Part shown: piece by piece, positions 1 to 8,000 of the stretch
Layout of the letters: each line of letters starts with the position of its first letter
Position numbering within the stretch: position 1 is the stretch's first letter
From: Cellvibrionaceae bacterium
GTDB lineage: Bacteria; Pseudomonadota; Gammaproteobacteria; Pseudomonadales; Cellvibrionaceae
DNA: 11,446 bases
Direction: 5' to 3'
Assembly (NCBI GenBank): GCA_021151615.1
Contig: JAGKXA010000143.1
Coordinates: 1 to 11,446, forward strand
Notes under the pieces: model-generated
What the model was told of the DNA's origin: nothing
What the model saw: the letters and a program-made list of their open reading frames with translations, nothing else
The model's database searches: none
Program-made: the position numbers and the translations under genes

Positions 1-1
1 C

Positions 2-436
2 CAGGCTTTCCGCCGCCTTGGTTTTGTGGCCGCCAAAGCCGATGGCAGCGCCAATTTGGATGCCCTCGAACAAGGTGCCAGCAAACTGCGCGATAAAATC
101 GCGGAGGCCAAGGCCGAACTAAAAGCACTGGGCATTACCGAGACAACGCCTGTTACAGCACAGCAACCCGCCGCTGCAGCAGAAACACCGGCAGCGCCAG
201 AAACTGCCGAACAAAATGCCGCCCAGGCCGCGATTGAAAAAGCCAAGGCCAAGGCTGCCGCTATGGCCAGTATGAGCGACGACGAAAAACGCGCGGAGCA
301 AATACAATCCCTGCAAAACCGTTTGCAAAAAGCACGCGAACGTTTGGCCAAAGCCGAAGCCGAAAATGATCCCAATATCGAAGCCTTCCGCGCCGGTGTC
401 ACCAAGCTGGAAGAAAAACTGAACGAGATGGCCTGA
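2..436 (+). CDS. rnfC: Electron transport complex subunit RnfC (RsxC), C-terminal part only
   Basis: The reading frame is open from the left edge and ends at TGA 434-436, giving the last 144 residues of a longer protein. The part seen contains no cofactor motif. It is a hydrophilic Ala/Lys/Glu-rich tail: first a helix-like segment, then an Ala/Pro/Thr-rich linker, then a long charged helix with coiled-coil character (starting around QIQSLQNRLQKARERLAKAE). Gammaproteobacterial RnfC proteins are known to carry such variable, low-complexity Lys/Ala-rich C-terminal extensions after the FMN/NADH-binding and 4Fe-4S domains; here those domains would lie left of the window. Identity rests mainly on position, because the stop codon shares one base with the start of rnfD (TGATG). 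RnfC is the peripheral subunit thought to handle NADH. A valine codon (GTG) at 26 is in frame but is internal, not a start. Confidence 0.82.
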   Translation, partial: QAFRRLGFVAAKADGSANLDALEQGASKLRDKIAEAKAELKALGITETTPVTAQQPAAAAETPAAPETAEQNAAQAAIEKAKAKAAAMASMSDDEKRAEQIQSLQNRLQKARERLAKAEAENDPNIEAFRAGVTKLEEKLNEMA

Positions 437-1506
437 TGGCGTTACTGAATATCACCTCCCCCCATACCCAGGGGGCTAATCGCACCGGGCGTGTTATGCG
501 CCTGGTGGTTTACGCAACCTTTCCGGGGATTGTGGCACTGACCCATTTCTTTGGCGTTGGCGTGCTGATCAATGTGTTTTTGGCGAGCCTGAGCTGTATC
601 GCGTTTGAAGCGGCGGTATTGAAACTGCGTCAGCGTCCGATCCTGTTTTACCTGCGCGATTACAGCGCCTTGGTAACAGGCGTGCTGATCGGGGTTTCCC
701 TGCCTGCTTATTGTCCGTGGTGGTTGGTGGTGAGTGCCAGCTTTATCGCGATTGTGCTGGCCAAACAACTTTACGGCGGTATGGGCTTTAACCCTTTTAA
801 TCCGGCGATGGTTGCCTACGCCCTGTTACTGGTGTCTTTCCCGTTGCAAATGAGCAGTTGGCCCACACCCCTGCCATTATTGCCCGATGGCCAAGCTACC
901 CCCAGTATTGTTGCCGCACTGGACAAAGTGTTTTTCAGCACGCCAATCGACGGCTATACCTCAGCCACAGTGCTGGACGTCATGAAGCAGAACTCCGGTT
1001 TGACCCTGGCCGACCTTTATCAAAAAGAATCGGTATTCGATGGCCGCTGGGCCGGCGCTGGTTGGGAGTGGGTCAATATCGCGTTTTTGATCGGTGGCAT
1101 CTACCTGCTCTATAAAAAAGTCTTTACCTGGCATGCGCCCATTTCCATGCTCGCAGCACTGGCGGTCATGGCTGCACTTTTTTATGACAGCGGCAGCTCC
1201 AACTCCAGCGGATCACCGATTTTCCATTTGCTCTCGGGCGCCACCATGTTGGGTGCCTTCTTTATCGTAACCGACCCGGTTAGTTCGGCGGTGAGTAAGC
1301 GTGGCCGTATTGTTTATGGTGCCCTGATTGGCGTGCTGGTGTATGTAATCCGCAGTTGGGGAACCAGTTATCCGGATGGTGTAGCCTTTGCGGTACTGTT
1401 GTTGAACTTTGCCGCTCCATTTATCGATTACTACACCACGCCGCGCACCTACGGCCACAAAAAACCACGCCGTGCGACCGACAGCAGCCCGCGCGACGGC
1501 CATTGA
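436..1506 (+). CDS. rnfD: Ion-translocating oxidoreductase complex subunit RnfD (RsxD)
   Basis: A 356-residue polytopic inner-membrane protein with roughly nine to ten hydrophobic segments, the usual length for RnfD and homologous to NqrB. The conserved YGGMGFNPFNPAMV signature lies at about residues 113-127, and the GATMLGAFFIVTDPVSS signature at about 268-284. The site for covalent FMN is most likely Thr178 in DGYTSATVLD (172-181); in V. cholerae RnfD the flavin is on a threonine at a similar position (Thr187). The subunit carries electrons through the membrane part of the Rnf/Rsx complex and takes part in Na+ or H+ translocation. The start codon overlaps the rnfC stop by one base and has no strong ribosome-binding site, which suggests translational coupling. 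The C-terminus ends in a short basic, Ser/Arg-rich tail in the cytoplasm or periplasm. Confidence 0.95.
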   Translation: MALLNITSPHTQGANRTGRVMRLVVYATFPGIVALTHFFGVGVLINVFLASLSCIAFEAAVLKLRQRPILFYLRDYSALVTGVLIGVSLPAYCPWWLVVSASFIAIVLAKQLYGGMGFNPFNPAMVAYALLLVSFPLQMSSWPTPLPLLPDGQATPSIVAALDKVFFSTPIDGYTSATVLDVMKQNSGLTLADLYQKESVFDGRWAGAGWEWVNIAFLIGGIYLLYKKVFTWHAPISMLAALAVMAALFYDSGSSNSSGSPIFHLLSGATMLGAFFIVTDPVSSAVSKRGRIVYGALIGVLVYVIRSWGTSYPDGVAFAVLLLNFAAPFIDYYTTPRTYGHKKPRRATDSSPRDGH

Positions 1507-1518
1507 TGGAGAAGAACT

Positions 1519-2193
1519 ATGCTCGGTAAATCCATCAGCAAAAACACCTTGATCCTCACGGCGTTTGCCATAGTGACGGCAGGTGCACTGGCGCTGACTA
1601 ACCTGGGAACCCAAGAGCGTATCGCCAACGCCGAGCGCGCCGCACAACAGCGGGCGCTTTATGAAATCGTACCGCTCAGTCAACACGACAATGATTTGCT
1701 CACCGATACCATTCCCGTTCCCAAGGATGCCTGGGGCCCGCTGGGTGCTACGGCCGACAGCAAAATTCACCGCGCGCGCCATAACGGTGAGATTTCCGCA
1801 CTGATTATTCCTGCAGTAGCGCACGATGGTTACTCGGGCGATATCAGCATGATCGTGGGTGTGAATCGCGACGGCACTATCGCAGGAGTACGTATTTTGT
1901 TGCATAAAGAAACACCCGGACTGGGCGATAAAATCGAGCTGAAAAAGAATAAATGGATCTTGAATTTCAACGGCAAGAGTTTGCAAGTTCCGGTTATCGA
2001 GGAATGGAAAGTCAAAAAAGATGGCGGTGCGTTCGATCAATTTGCCGGTGCCACCATTACGCCCCGCGCAGTCGTCGGACAAATCAAACGAGTTCTGGAA
2101 TTTGTTGCTGCCAACCAACAAACACTGTTCAGTGATGCACAAACTAACGCTAGCAATTCTTCAGTCAAGACTGACAACTCCAACGAGGAGTAA
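1519..2193 (+). CDS. rnfG: Ion-translocating oxidoreductase complex subunit RnfG (RsxG), FMN-binding
   Basis: A 224-residue protein with one N-terminal membrane segment (about residues 9-29) and a periplasmic FMN-binding domain. The typical family block HKETPGLGDKIE is at about 129-140, followed by WKVKKDGGAFDQFAGATITP. The FMN-attachment threonine is Thr179. ApbE-type flavin transferases recognise a D-x-x-(S/T)-G-A-T motif, but here it reads D-Q-F-A-G-A-T: the usual Ser/Thr is Ala176 (GCC at 2044-2046), one base away from a Thr codon. The gene starts 12 bases after rnfD, with GGAGAAG just upstream as ribosome-binding site. The last 20 or so residues are a hydrophilic Asn/Ser/Asp-rich tail. 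RnfG mediates electron transfer within the Rnf complex. The family is certain; the effect of the Ala is unknown. Confidence 0.95.
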   Translation: MLGKSISKNTLILTAFAIVTAGALALTNLGTQERIANAERAAQQRALYEIVPLSQHDNDLLTDTIPVPKDAWGPLGATADSKIHRARHNGEISALIIPAVAHDGYSGDISMIVGVNRDGTIAGVRILLHKETPGLGDKIELKKNKWILNFNGKSLQVPVIEEWKVKKDGGAFDQFAGATITPRAVVGQIKRVLEFVAANQQTLFSDAQTNASNSSVKTDNSNEE

Positions 2194-2196
2194 ATT

Positions 2197-2913
2197 ATGA
2201 GCGATGTGAATTACAAAGAAATTATCGAAAAAGGATTGTGGAGCAACAACGCCGCACTGGTACAAGTGCTCGGCCTCTGCCCGCTGCTGGCCGTTAGTTC
2301 AACCGTGGTTAATGCCATGGGTTTAGGGCTTGCAACCCTGCTGGTACTCACCAGCACCAATATCGCGGTATCGCTAATTCGCAACTATGTCAGCGATGCC
2401 GTGCGCCTGCCAGCGTTTGTAATGATTATTGCCTCGGCCGTAACCTGTATTGAATTATTGATGAAGGCCTACACCTACGAGCTCTATCAAATCCTGGGGT
2501 TGTTTATTCCACTGATTGTGACCAACTGTGCTGTGCTCGGTCGCGCTGATGCATTCGCCAGCAAGCACAAATTGGTTCCTGCTGCGGTTGATGGTTTTAT
2601 GATGGGCCTCGGCTTCCTGCTGGTACTGGTCTGCGTAGGCGCAGTGCGCGAGTTGCTGGGAACTGGCCATATTTTTGCCGATATGCAATTACTGTTTGGC
2701 GAATCCGCGCGCAGTTGGCAACTCAATGTGTTCGGTGCAGATTACCCCAATATGATTTTTGCCCTCTTACCGCCGGGCGCATTTATTGTTGTGGGTTTTC
2801 TTATCGCGATTAAAAATGTTGTGGATGAAAAGCGCAAACAACGCGCAGCCGCACAAAAAACAGAAGCCATCAAAGGCAGCAAGCGCGTCCGTACCACAGG
2901 CACCGTTGCCTGA
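2197..2913 (+). CDS. rnfE: Ion-translocating oxidoreductase complex subunit RnfE (RsxE)
   Basis: A 238-residue integral membrane protein with about six hydrophobic segments, homologous to NqrD. It keeps both conserved cysteines of the family: Cys28 in GLCPLLAVS and Cys111 in TNCAVLGRADAFA. Structures of Nqr/Rnf complexes place these residues, together with those of RnfA, around an intramembrane iron-sulfur cluster at the pseudo-twofold axis of the RnfA-RnfE pair. The start is set by a strong GAGGAG (2185-2190) that overlaps the end of rnfG, with three bases between the rnfG stop and the ATG. The C-terminal 30 residues are basic and Ala/Lys-rich, probably cytoplasmic. It is the last gene of the operon here. 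In many Gammaproteobacteria nth (endonuclease III) follows rnfE, but here a terminator and mscS follow. Confidence 0.95.
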   Translation: MSDVNYKEIIEKGLWSNNAALVQVLGLCPLLAVSSTVVNAMGLGLATLLVLTSTNIAVSLIRNYVSDAVRLPAFVMIIASAVTCIELLMKAYTYELYQILGLFIPLIVTNCAVLGRADAFASKHKLVPAAVDGFMMGLGFLLVLVCVGAVRELLGTGHIFADMQLLFGESARSWQLNVFGADYPNMIFALLPPGAFIVVGFLIAIKNVVDEKRKQRAAAQKTEAIKGSKRVRTTGTVA

Positions 2914-2924
2914 TCCATTTCTGT

Positions 2925-2960
2925 AATGCTAAGGTCACACTCTGGCCTTAGCATTTTTCT
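2925..2960 (+). terminator. Rho-independent terminator after rnfE
   Basis: A 13-bp stem (2925-2937 with 2943-2955) closes a 5-base loop (CACTC). It has a single T-G wobble, and the outer arm reads AATGCTAAGG against CCTTAGCATT. A run of five T begins in the descending arm at 2954. It starts 12 bases after the rnfE stop, so it should end the rnf transcript and separate it from mscS. Confidence 0.9.
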
Positions 2961-2976
2961 GTTGTTAACTCCTTTC

Positions 2977-3004
2977 CTGACTCACATCCAACTCGCGTTA
3001 ATAC
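2977..3004 (+). promoter_or_regulatory. Candidate sigma-70 promoter for mscS
   Basis: CTGACT (2977-2982) lies 16 bases before TAATAC (2999-3004); each hexamer matches four of six consensus positions. It sits between the rnfE terminator and mscS, where a promoter is expected. The match is weak and the call relies on position. Confidence 0.3.
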
Positions 3005-3034
3005 TTTTTTGTTTTTGCAGACTCGAGGTTCCCC

Positions 3035-3874
3035 ATGTTCCATATTGAAGAAGCCAAGCTCATCGCTTTCTACGACAAGTTCGTTGCTCCCTGGAGCATG
3101 AAAATTTTTATCGCGCTACTGATTTTCCTGATTGGGCAAATGGTGGCAAAAATTATTGCGCGCATACTCGGTAAAGTATTAAGCCACACCAAGCTGGATA
3201 AAATTCTGGTGGATTTTATTCAGTCGCTGGTCAATGCCCTGCTGTTAGTATTTGTGATAGTAGCCGCGCTGGATCAACTGGGCGTTAACACCAATTCGGT
3301 GATCGCGGTACTGGGTGCGGCAGGTCTGGCAATTGGCTTGGCGCTACAAGGCTCGCTACAAAATTTCGCCGCCGGTTTTATGTTGTTAATTTTTCGCCCC
3401 TTTAAAGACGGCGATTTTGTTGAAGCGGCGGGAACCTCGGGCATAGTGGAAAAAATCGGCATATTCTCCACTACCCTGCGCACGGGCGATAATAAAGAAG
3501 TGATTATCCCCAATGGCTCCATCTACAGCAGCAATATTATTAACTATTCCAAGCGTCCCACCCGTCGCATCGATATGATTTTCAGCATTGGCTACGGTGA
3601 CGATATTCGCCTCGCGCGCGGTGTTATCGCCGGCATCATCAAAACTGAACCGCGCATCTTGTTTGAACCCGAAACCCAAATTGTGGTGGGCGAGCTGGGC
3701 GCCAGCAGCGTAAATTTCTATGTACGCCCCTGGGTAAAAACCGAAGACTATTGGGATGTTCGTTTTTCCTTAAACGAAAAAATTAAACTGGCCTTTGATG
3801 AACACGGCATCACCATTCCCTTTCCGCAAATGGATGTTCATTGGAATAAGCAACCCAGCAAAACAGCGGTGTAA
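3035..3874 (+). CDS. mscS: Small-conductance mechanosensitive channel MscS
   Basis: A 279-residue protein close in length to E. coli MscS (286) and colinear with it. A short N-terminus precedes three membrane segments (about 20-46, 57-80, 85-120). The pore helix TM3 reads VLGAAGLAIGLALQGSLQNF. By alignment, the pore-constricting leucines of E. coli (105 and 109) correspond to Leu98 and Leu102, and the TM3 hinge glycine (113) to Gly106. The cytoplasmic beta and alpha/beta vestibule follows, with VIIPNGSIYSSNIINYS (156-172), ELGASSVNFYVRPW (220-233) and the terminal IPFPQMDVHW. MscS opens under membrane tension to release solutes after hypo-osmotic shock. GAGG (3025-3028), six bases before the ATG, fixes the start. 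It appears to be a single-gene unit between a terminator and a hairpin, with no link to the genes on either side. Confidence 0.96.
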   Translation: MFHIEEAKLIAFYDKFVAPWSMKIFIALLIFLIGQMVAKIIARILGKVLSHTKLDKILVDFIQSLVNALLLVFVIVAALDQLGVNTNSVIAVLGAAGLAIGLALQGSLQNFAAGFMLLIFRPFKDGDFVEAAGTSGIVEKIGIFSTTLRTGDNKEVIIPNGSIYSSNIINYSKRPTRRIDMIFSIGYGDDIRLARGVIAGIIKTEPRILFEPETQIVVGELGASSVNFYVRPWVKTEDYWDVRFSLNEKIKLAFDEHGITIPFPQMDVHWNKQPSKTAV

Positions 3875-3899
3875 TTCTTCCTTATCACCCCTGCGCGAT

Positions 3900-3939
3900 G
3901 GCCCCTATAAAGTCAAACAAATCCGGCTTTATAGCGGCC
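3900..3939. repeat. Large imperfect hairpin downstream of mscS
   Basis: Arms 3900-3914 and 3925-3939 pair over 15 positions with one C-C mismatch (3904/3935) and one T-G wobble, around a 10-base loop. The core is CTATAAAG against CTTTATAG. No T-run follows on either strand, so it is not a typical intrinsic terminator. It begins 25 bases after the mscS stop, so it may protect the mRNA 3' end or assist termination. Part of the loop and right arm (AATCCGG, 3920-3926) can also pair with CCGGATT at 3971-3977, an alternative fold. Confidence 0.6.
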
Positions 3940-4007
3940 AAAGCAACTCAGCTCCCCTTGGCTCGATGCACCGGATTAACGCACGCGAAAAGTCGTCAAA
4001 AATTGCC

Positions 4008-4036
4008 TTGACGCTGATTTAACCTGCTCTTAACCT
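4008..4036 (+). promoter_or_regulatory. Candidate sigma-70 promoter for the Anbu gene
   Basis: TTGACG (4008-4013) matches five of six -35 bases. A 17-base spacer leads to TAACCT (4031-4036), a poor -10 matching only three of six. The resulting leader would be about 30 bases long before the ATG at 4071. Supported by spacing and position only. Confidence 0.35.
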
Positions 4037-4070
4037 AGGCGCCCTTTTTTATCCAGCCCTGGTTGTAGTC

Positions 4071-4790
4071 ATGACCTACTGTGTCGCTATCAAAGTTAAT
4101 GCGGGTTTAGTCTTCTGTTCTGACTCCCGTACCAATGCCGGTGTTGATCAAGTCAGCACCTACAGCAAGATGTACCAGTTCGGAGTCCAGGGCGACCGCC
4201 AACTGGTGATTAACTCTGCTGGCAACCTGGCAACCACCCAATCTGTCATCGCCAAAATCCGTAAAGACATCAAAGAAGGCGCGGATATTAGCCTGGCCAC
4301 GGTCACCAGCATCCACGATGCCGCTGACTATGTGGGTGAAATCAGTGTCGCCGTGCAAGAAAAGCACGCGCAACACAACAGCAATGTCAGTTTTGAGGCC
4401 AGCTTTTTACTGGGTGGCCAGATCGGCCTGGAAACCCCGGCGGTGATGTTGATTTACCCGCAGGGCAACCACATCACTACCTCGGATCAAACACCTTACC
4501 TGCAAATCGGCGAGAGCAAATACGGCAAGCCGATCCTGGATCGCATCCTCAAGCCGGAAACAGCGCTGGATACCGCCTCTCTGTGCGCGCTAGTCTCCAT
4601 GGATTCCACCATGCGCTCCAACCTCACTGTTGGCCCGCCGATTGAACTGATGACCTACGGCACCGACAGCGGCGTTATGAAACACAGCACCTTCGCCGCC
4701 GACAACGAATACCTGCGCAACCTGACCAAATCCTGGGATCACCAGATCGTCCAGGCCTTCCTGCAACTGCCGCCACCGCCGCAAAATTAA
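4071..4790 (+). CDS. Anbu-type proteasome-like peptidase (COG3484)
   Basis: A 239-residue protein with the hallmark N-terminus of the Anbu (ancestral beta subunit, proteasome-type protease) family: Met followed at once by Thr2 and the block GLVFCSDSRTNAGVDQVSTYSKM. After removal of Met, Thr2 would be the N-terminal threonine nucleophile as in HslV and the 20S beta subunits. Asp18 and Lys33 match the conserved Asp17/Lys33 active-site pair, allowing for the offset. No propeptide is needed. The rest follows the Ntn-hydrolase pattern, including SFEASFLLGGQIG and a QIGESKYGKPILDR segment. Anbu forms ring-like assemblies in solved structures; its natural substrate is unknown. The start is chosen from the family N-terminus, because no clear ribosome-binding site precedes it. 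It is cytoplasmic (no signal peptide). The gene has its own terminator but lies next to the transglutaminase/ligase genes that usually accompany Anbu. Confidence 0.93.
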   Translation: MTYCVAIKVNAGLVFCSDSRTNAGVDQVSTYSKMYQFGVQGDRQLVINSAGNLATTQSVIAKIRKDIKEGADISLATVTSIHDAADYVGEISVAVQEKHAQHNSNVSFEASFLLGGQIGLETPAVMLIYPQGNHITTSDQTPYLQIGESKYGKPILDRILKPETALDTASLCALVSMDSTMRSNLTVGPPIELMTYGTDSGVMKHSTFAADNEYLRNLTKSWDHQIVQAFLQLPPPPQN

Positions 4791-4796
4791 GCTGTT

Positions 4797-4824
4797 AAAA
4801 CGCCGCAAATACTGCGGCGTTTTT
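4797..4824 (+). terminator. Rho-independent terminator after the Anbu gene
   Basis: A perfect 11-bp GC-rich stem (AAAACGCCGCA, 4797-4807, with TGCGGCGTTTT, 4813-4823) closes the loop AATAC and has five T at 4820-4824. It starts six bases after the stop codon. The four A on the left arm give the opposite strand a T-run too, so it could act in both directions. It should separate Anbu transcription from the ligase genes downstream. Confidence 0.92.
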
Positions 4825-5039
4825 ATTTGTGCGCAGATCTAATAAAAGCCCAGTGCACTTATGGTGCAGATATTGCCTTACTAACCCCGACCCGCGAAAA
4901 GGCGAGCGCATCCGCAATAAACGTGAATGTCACAGCATCACAACGATTGGCGATGATAATAACTTGCCCTTTTCCCGGCCTGATGCACACTTGAGTGCAC
5001 CAGCTTGGTCCACTCCCCGGTTACTGGAAGGAATTTTTT
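4825..5039 (+). promoter_or_regulatory. Leader region of the transglutaminase-amidoligase gene with two small dyads
   Basis: This 215-base gap must hold the promoter of the downstream gene if the Anbu terminator is efficient. I see a possible -10 (GATAAT, 4955-4960) without a good -35 at normal spacing. Two small dyads occur: TGCAC-5-GTGCA at 4854-4868 and TGCAC-6-GTGCA at 4984-4999. The ribosome-binding site AAGGA (5028-5032) lies seven bases before the ATG at 5040. No convincing gene is seen; short open frames here have no recognisable product. Confidence 0.4.
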
Positions 5040-8000
5040 ATGGCCATTCGCGTTGCCATTCACCATAAGACTGAATACCGTTTTGACCGTCTTACCACAC
5101 TGTTTCCCCACGTATTGCGTTTGCGCCCTGCGCCACATAGCCGTACCAAAATTCACAGCTACTCGCTCAAGATAGAGCCGGAGCATTTTATTAACTGGCA
5201 ACAGGATCCTTTCGGTAATTTCCAGGCGCGCCTGGTGTTTCCTGAACAGTGCACCCATTTGAAATTTGAAGTGGAAGTCATTGCCGAGATGACCTCGATC
5301 AATCCCTTCGATTTTTTTGTTGAGGATTATGCTGAACAGGTGCCCTTTGAATACGACCCGCAATTAAAACGCGAATTAATTCCCTACCTCGAAATCGCCG
5401 AAGCAGGCCCCTTGCTGAGCAAGTTGGTGAATAACATCAAAACAGAAATTCGCCATCGCCAGGTCACAGAAAAACCCTGGCACATTAACGATTTTATGGT
5501 GAGCATCAACCAGCGAATCCAGCAGGATATTGGCTATGGTGTGCGGCTTGAACCGGGCATACAAACCTGCGAAGAGACATTAACGCTCGCCAAGGGCTCC
5601 TGTCGCGACAGCGCCTGGTTGCTGGTACAGGTTTTTCGCCACCTGGGCTATGCCGCGCGTTTTGCGTCCGGCTATTTGGTACAACTCACCGCCGATGTAA
5701 AAGCACTCGATGGCCCCAGCGGCCCGGAGAAAGATTTCACCGATTTGCATGCCTGGACCGAAATTTTTATTCCCGGTGCCGGCTGGGTCGGGCTTGACCC
5801 CACGTCCGGTTTATTAGCGACTGAAGGCCATATTCCGCTTGCCTGCACACCTGATCCCATTTCTGCCGCGCCTATCACCGGCGCCACCAGTAAATGCGAA
5901 GTGGAATTCAGTTACAGCAACGAAGTATTTCGCATCCTCGAAGATCCGCGCGTAACCAAGCCTTACACCGAAGAACAATGGGCCACGATTAATGCATTGG
6001 GCGCGGCTATCGATAAAGAATTAATTGAGCAAGATGTTCGCTTAACGACTGGCGGTGAACCAACGTTCGTTTCCATCGACGATATGGAATCAGAACAATG
6101 GAACACAGGCGCATTAGGCGCCGATAAATTGCGCCTCGCCAAAGATTTATTACTGCGCATGCGCAGTACGTTTGCCCCGAATGGTTTGCTGCATTATGGC
6201 CAGGGGAAATGGTATCCGGGCGAAGAAGTGCCGCGTTGGGCTTTGGGCTGTTTCTGGCGTACCGACGGCCAAGCCTTGTGGCGCAACCCCGCATTACTTG
6301 CGCGGGTCGATAAGGATTACGGTTTAACTCACCTGGATGCAAAAAAATTCGCCCATGCCCTGTGCGATAAAATTCAGGTAAATAGTGAACATATCATTCC
6401 CGCCTATGAAGACACGCTCTACTACCTCTGGGCCGAACAAAAATTACCGGCAGATATCAATCCGCTCAAAGCCGATTTAAAAGATGATTTGGAACGCCGC
6501 CGCATTGCCCAGGTTTTATCGCGCGGATTAAATACTGAATCCGGTTATGTGTTGCCGATTGAATGGAATTACATCCATCACAATTGGCTCACCGGTCGTT
6601 GGAAATTGCGCGCCGATAATTTGTTATTAATTCCCGGCGATTCACCGCTCGGTTTGCGCTTGCCATTAAATTCATTGGACTTTCCCGAACAGGATTACGA
6701 GCGCTATCAACCGGAAAATGACCCACTGGAAACCCGTGCGCCCCTCGCGCCCAGTGGCCAGCAATACAACCAGTTAACCCTGGAAAAATCCGGCCCGGGT
6801 AAAGCGTCCAGTACGCATTCGCAAACCGCACAGCCCCGTCCGGCGCAAACGCAATCCGCACAAAAAGCACCGAGGAAATCCTATATCGAAGCCGGTTATG
6901 TGATTCGCACCGCGCTCTGTTTTGAGGTGCGTGAAGGCCGCATGCATTTATTTATGCCGCCACTCACCTACCTTGAACACTATGTTGCATTAATTGAAGC
7001 GATTGAAGACACAGCCGCTGCATTGGCAATCCCAGTGGTGATTGAGGGTTATGAACCGCCGAAAGATTATCGCCTGAAGAAATTTTTAATTACGCCCGAT
7101 CCGGGCGTAATTGAAGTAAACATTCATCCAGTGGAAACCTGGAATGATTTGGTTAATAACACTGAAGCGCTGTATGAAGATGCACGGCAATGCCGATTGG
7201 GTACCGAAAAATTTATGCTCGATGGACGCCACTCTGGTACCGGTGGCGGCAACCATGTCACCTTTGGTGGTTGGTCGCCGGCCAATAGCCCGTTTTTACG
7301 CCGGCCGGATTTATTGCGCAGCCTGGTAACCTATTGGCAACATCACCCCGGTCTTTCCTATTTATTTTCCGGATTATTTATTGGCCCTACCAGCCAATCG
7401 CCGCGAGTCGATGAAGGCCGCGATGAAATGCTCTACGAATTGGAAATTGCCTTTAAACAAATGCCCGAAGGTATTGTGGAGCAGCCCTGGTTGGTCGATA
7501 GATTAATGCGCAATCTATTAATCGACATTACCGGCAACACCCATCGTTCGGAATTTTGCATCGATAAATTATACTCACCGGGTACTGCAAGTGGTCGCCA
7601 GGGCATTTTGGAATTTCGCGGTTTTGAAATGCCGCCTCACGCGCGTATGTCGCTGGTGCAAATTTTATTACTGCGCTGTTTAATCAGCCGCTTCTGGAAA
7701 AATCCCTACAAACAACCACTGGTGCGCTGGGGAACCTTGCTGCACGATAAATTTATGTTGCCGCATTACGTGTGGGAAGATTTACGCAATGTCGTTAATG
7801 ACTTGAATGAAAATGGCTACCCCTTTCAACTCGAATGGCTCGCCGCCTTTGAAGAATTTCGCTTCCCGCATTATGGCCGGGTGCAGCTGGATGATATTCA
7901 AATTGAATTGCGCTGGGCCATTGAACCATGGCATGTCCTGGGTGAAGAGATCAGTAGCTTCGGCACCGCACGTTACGTGGATTCATCCGTGGAGCGGTTA

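Noticed and set aside
1213..2142. Long open frame of 309 codons on the minus strand across rnfD and rnfG
   Set aside because: It lies antisense to two well-recognised rnf genes, shows no familiar domain, and has a composition expected from an opposite-strand shadow.
3795..4022. 75-codon plus-strand frame across the end of mscS and the following gap
   Set aside because: It overlaps mscS out of frame, has no recognisable product or ribosome-binding site, and its distal part runs through the hairpin.
4995..5039. GTG start at 4995 giving a 15-residue longer transglutaminase-amidoligase protein
   Set aside because: The extra residues (from MHQLGPLPGYW) do not resemble the family N-terminus, while ATG 5040 has AAGGA at the right distance and starts the typical MAIRVAIHHKTEYRF sequence.
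4829..5068. 79-codon plus-strand frame in the gap before the transglutaminase-amidoligase gene
   Set aside because: It runs into the next gene in another frame, has no family resemblance and no good start signal.
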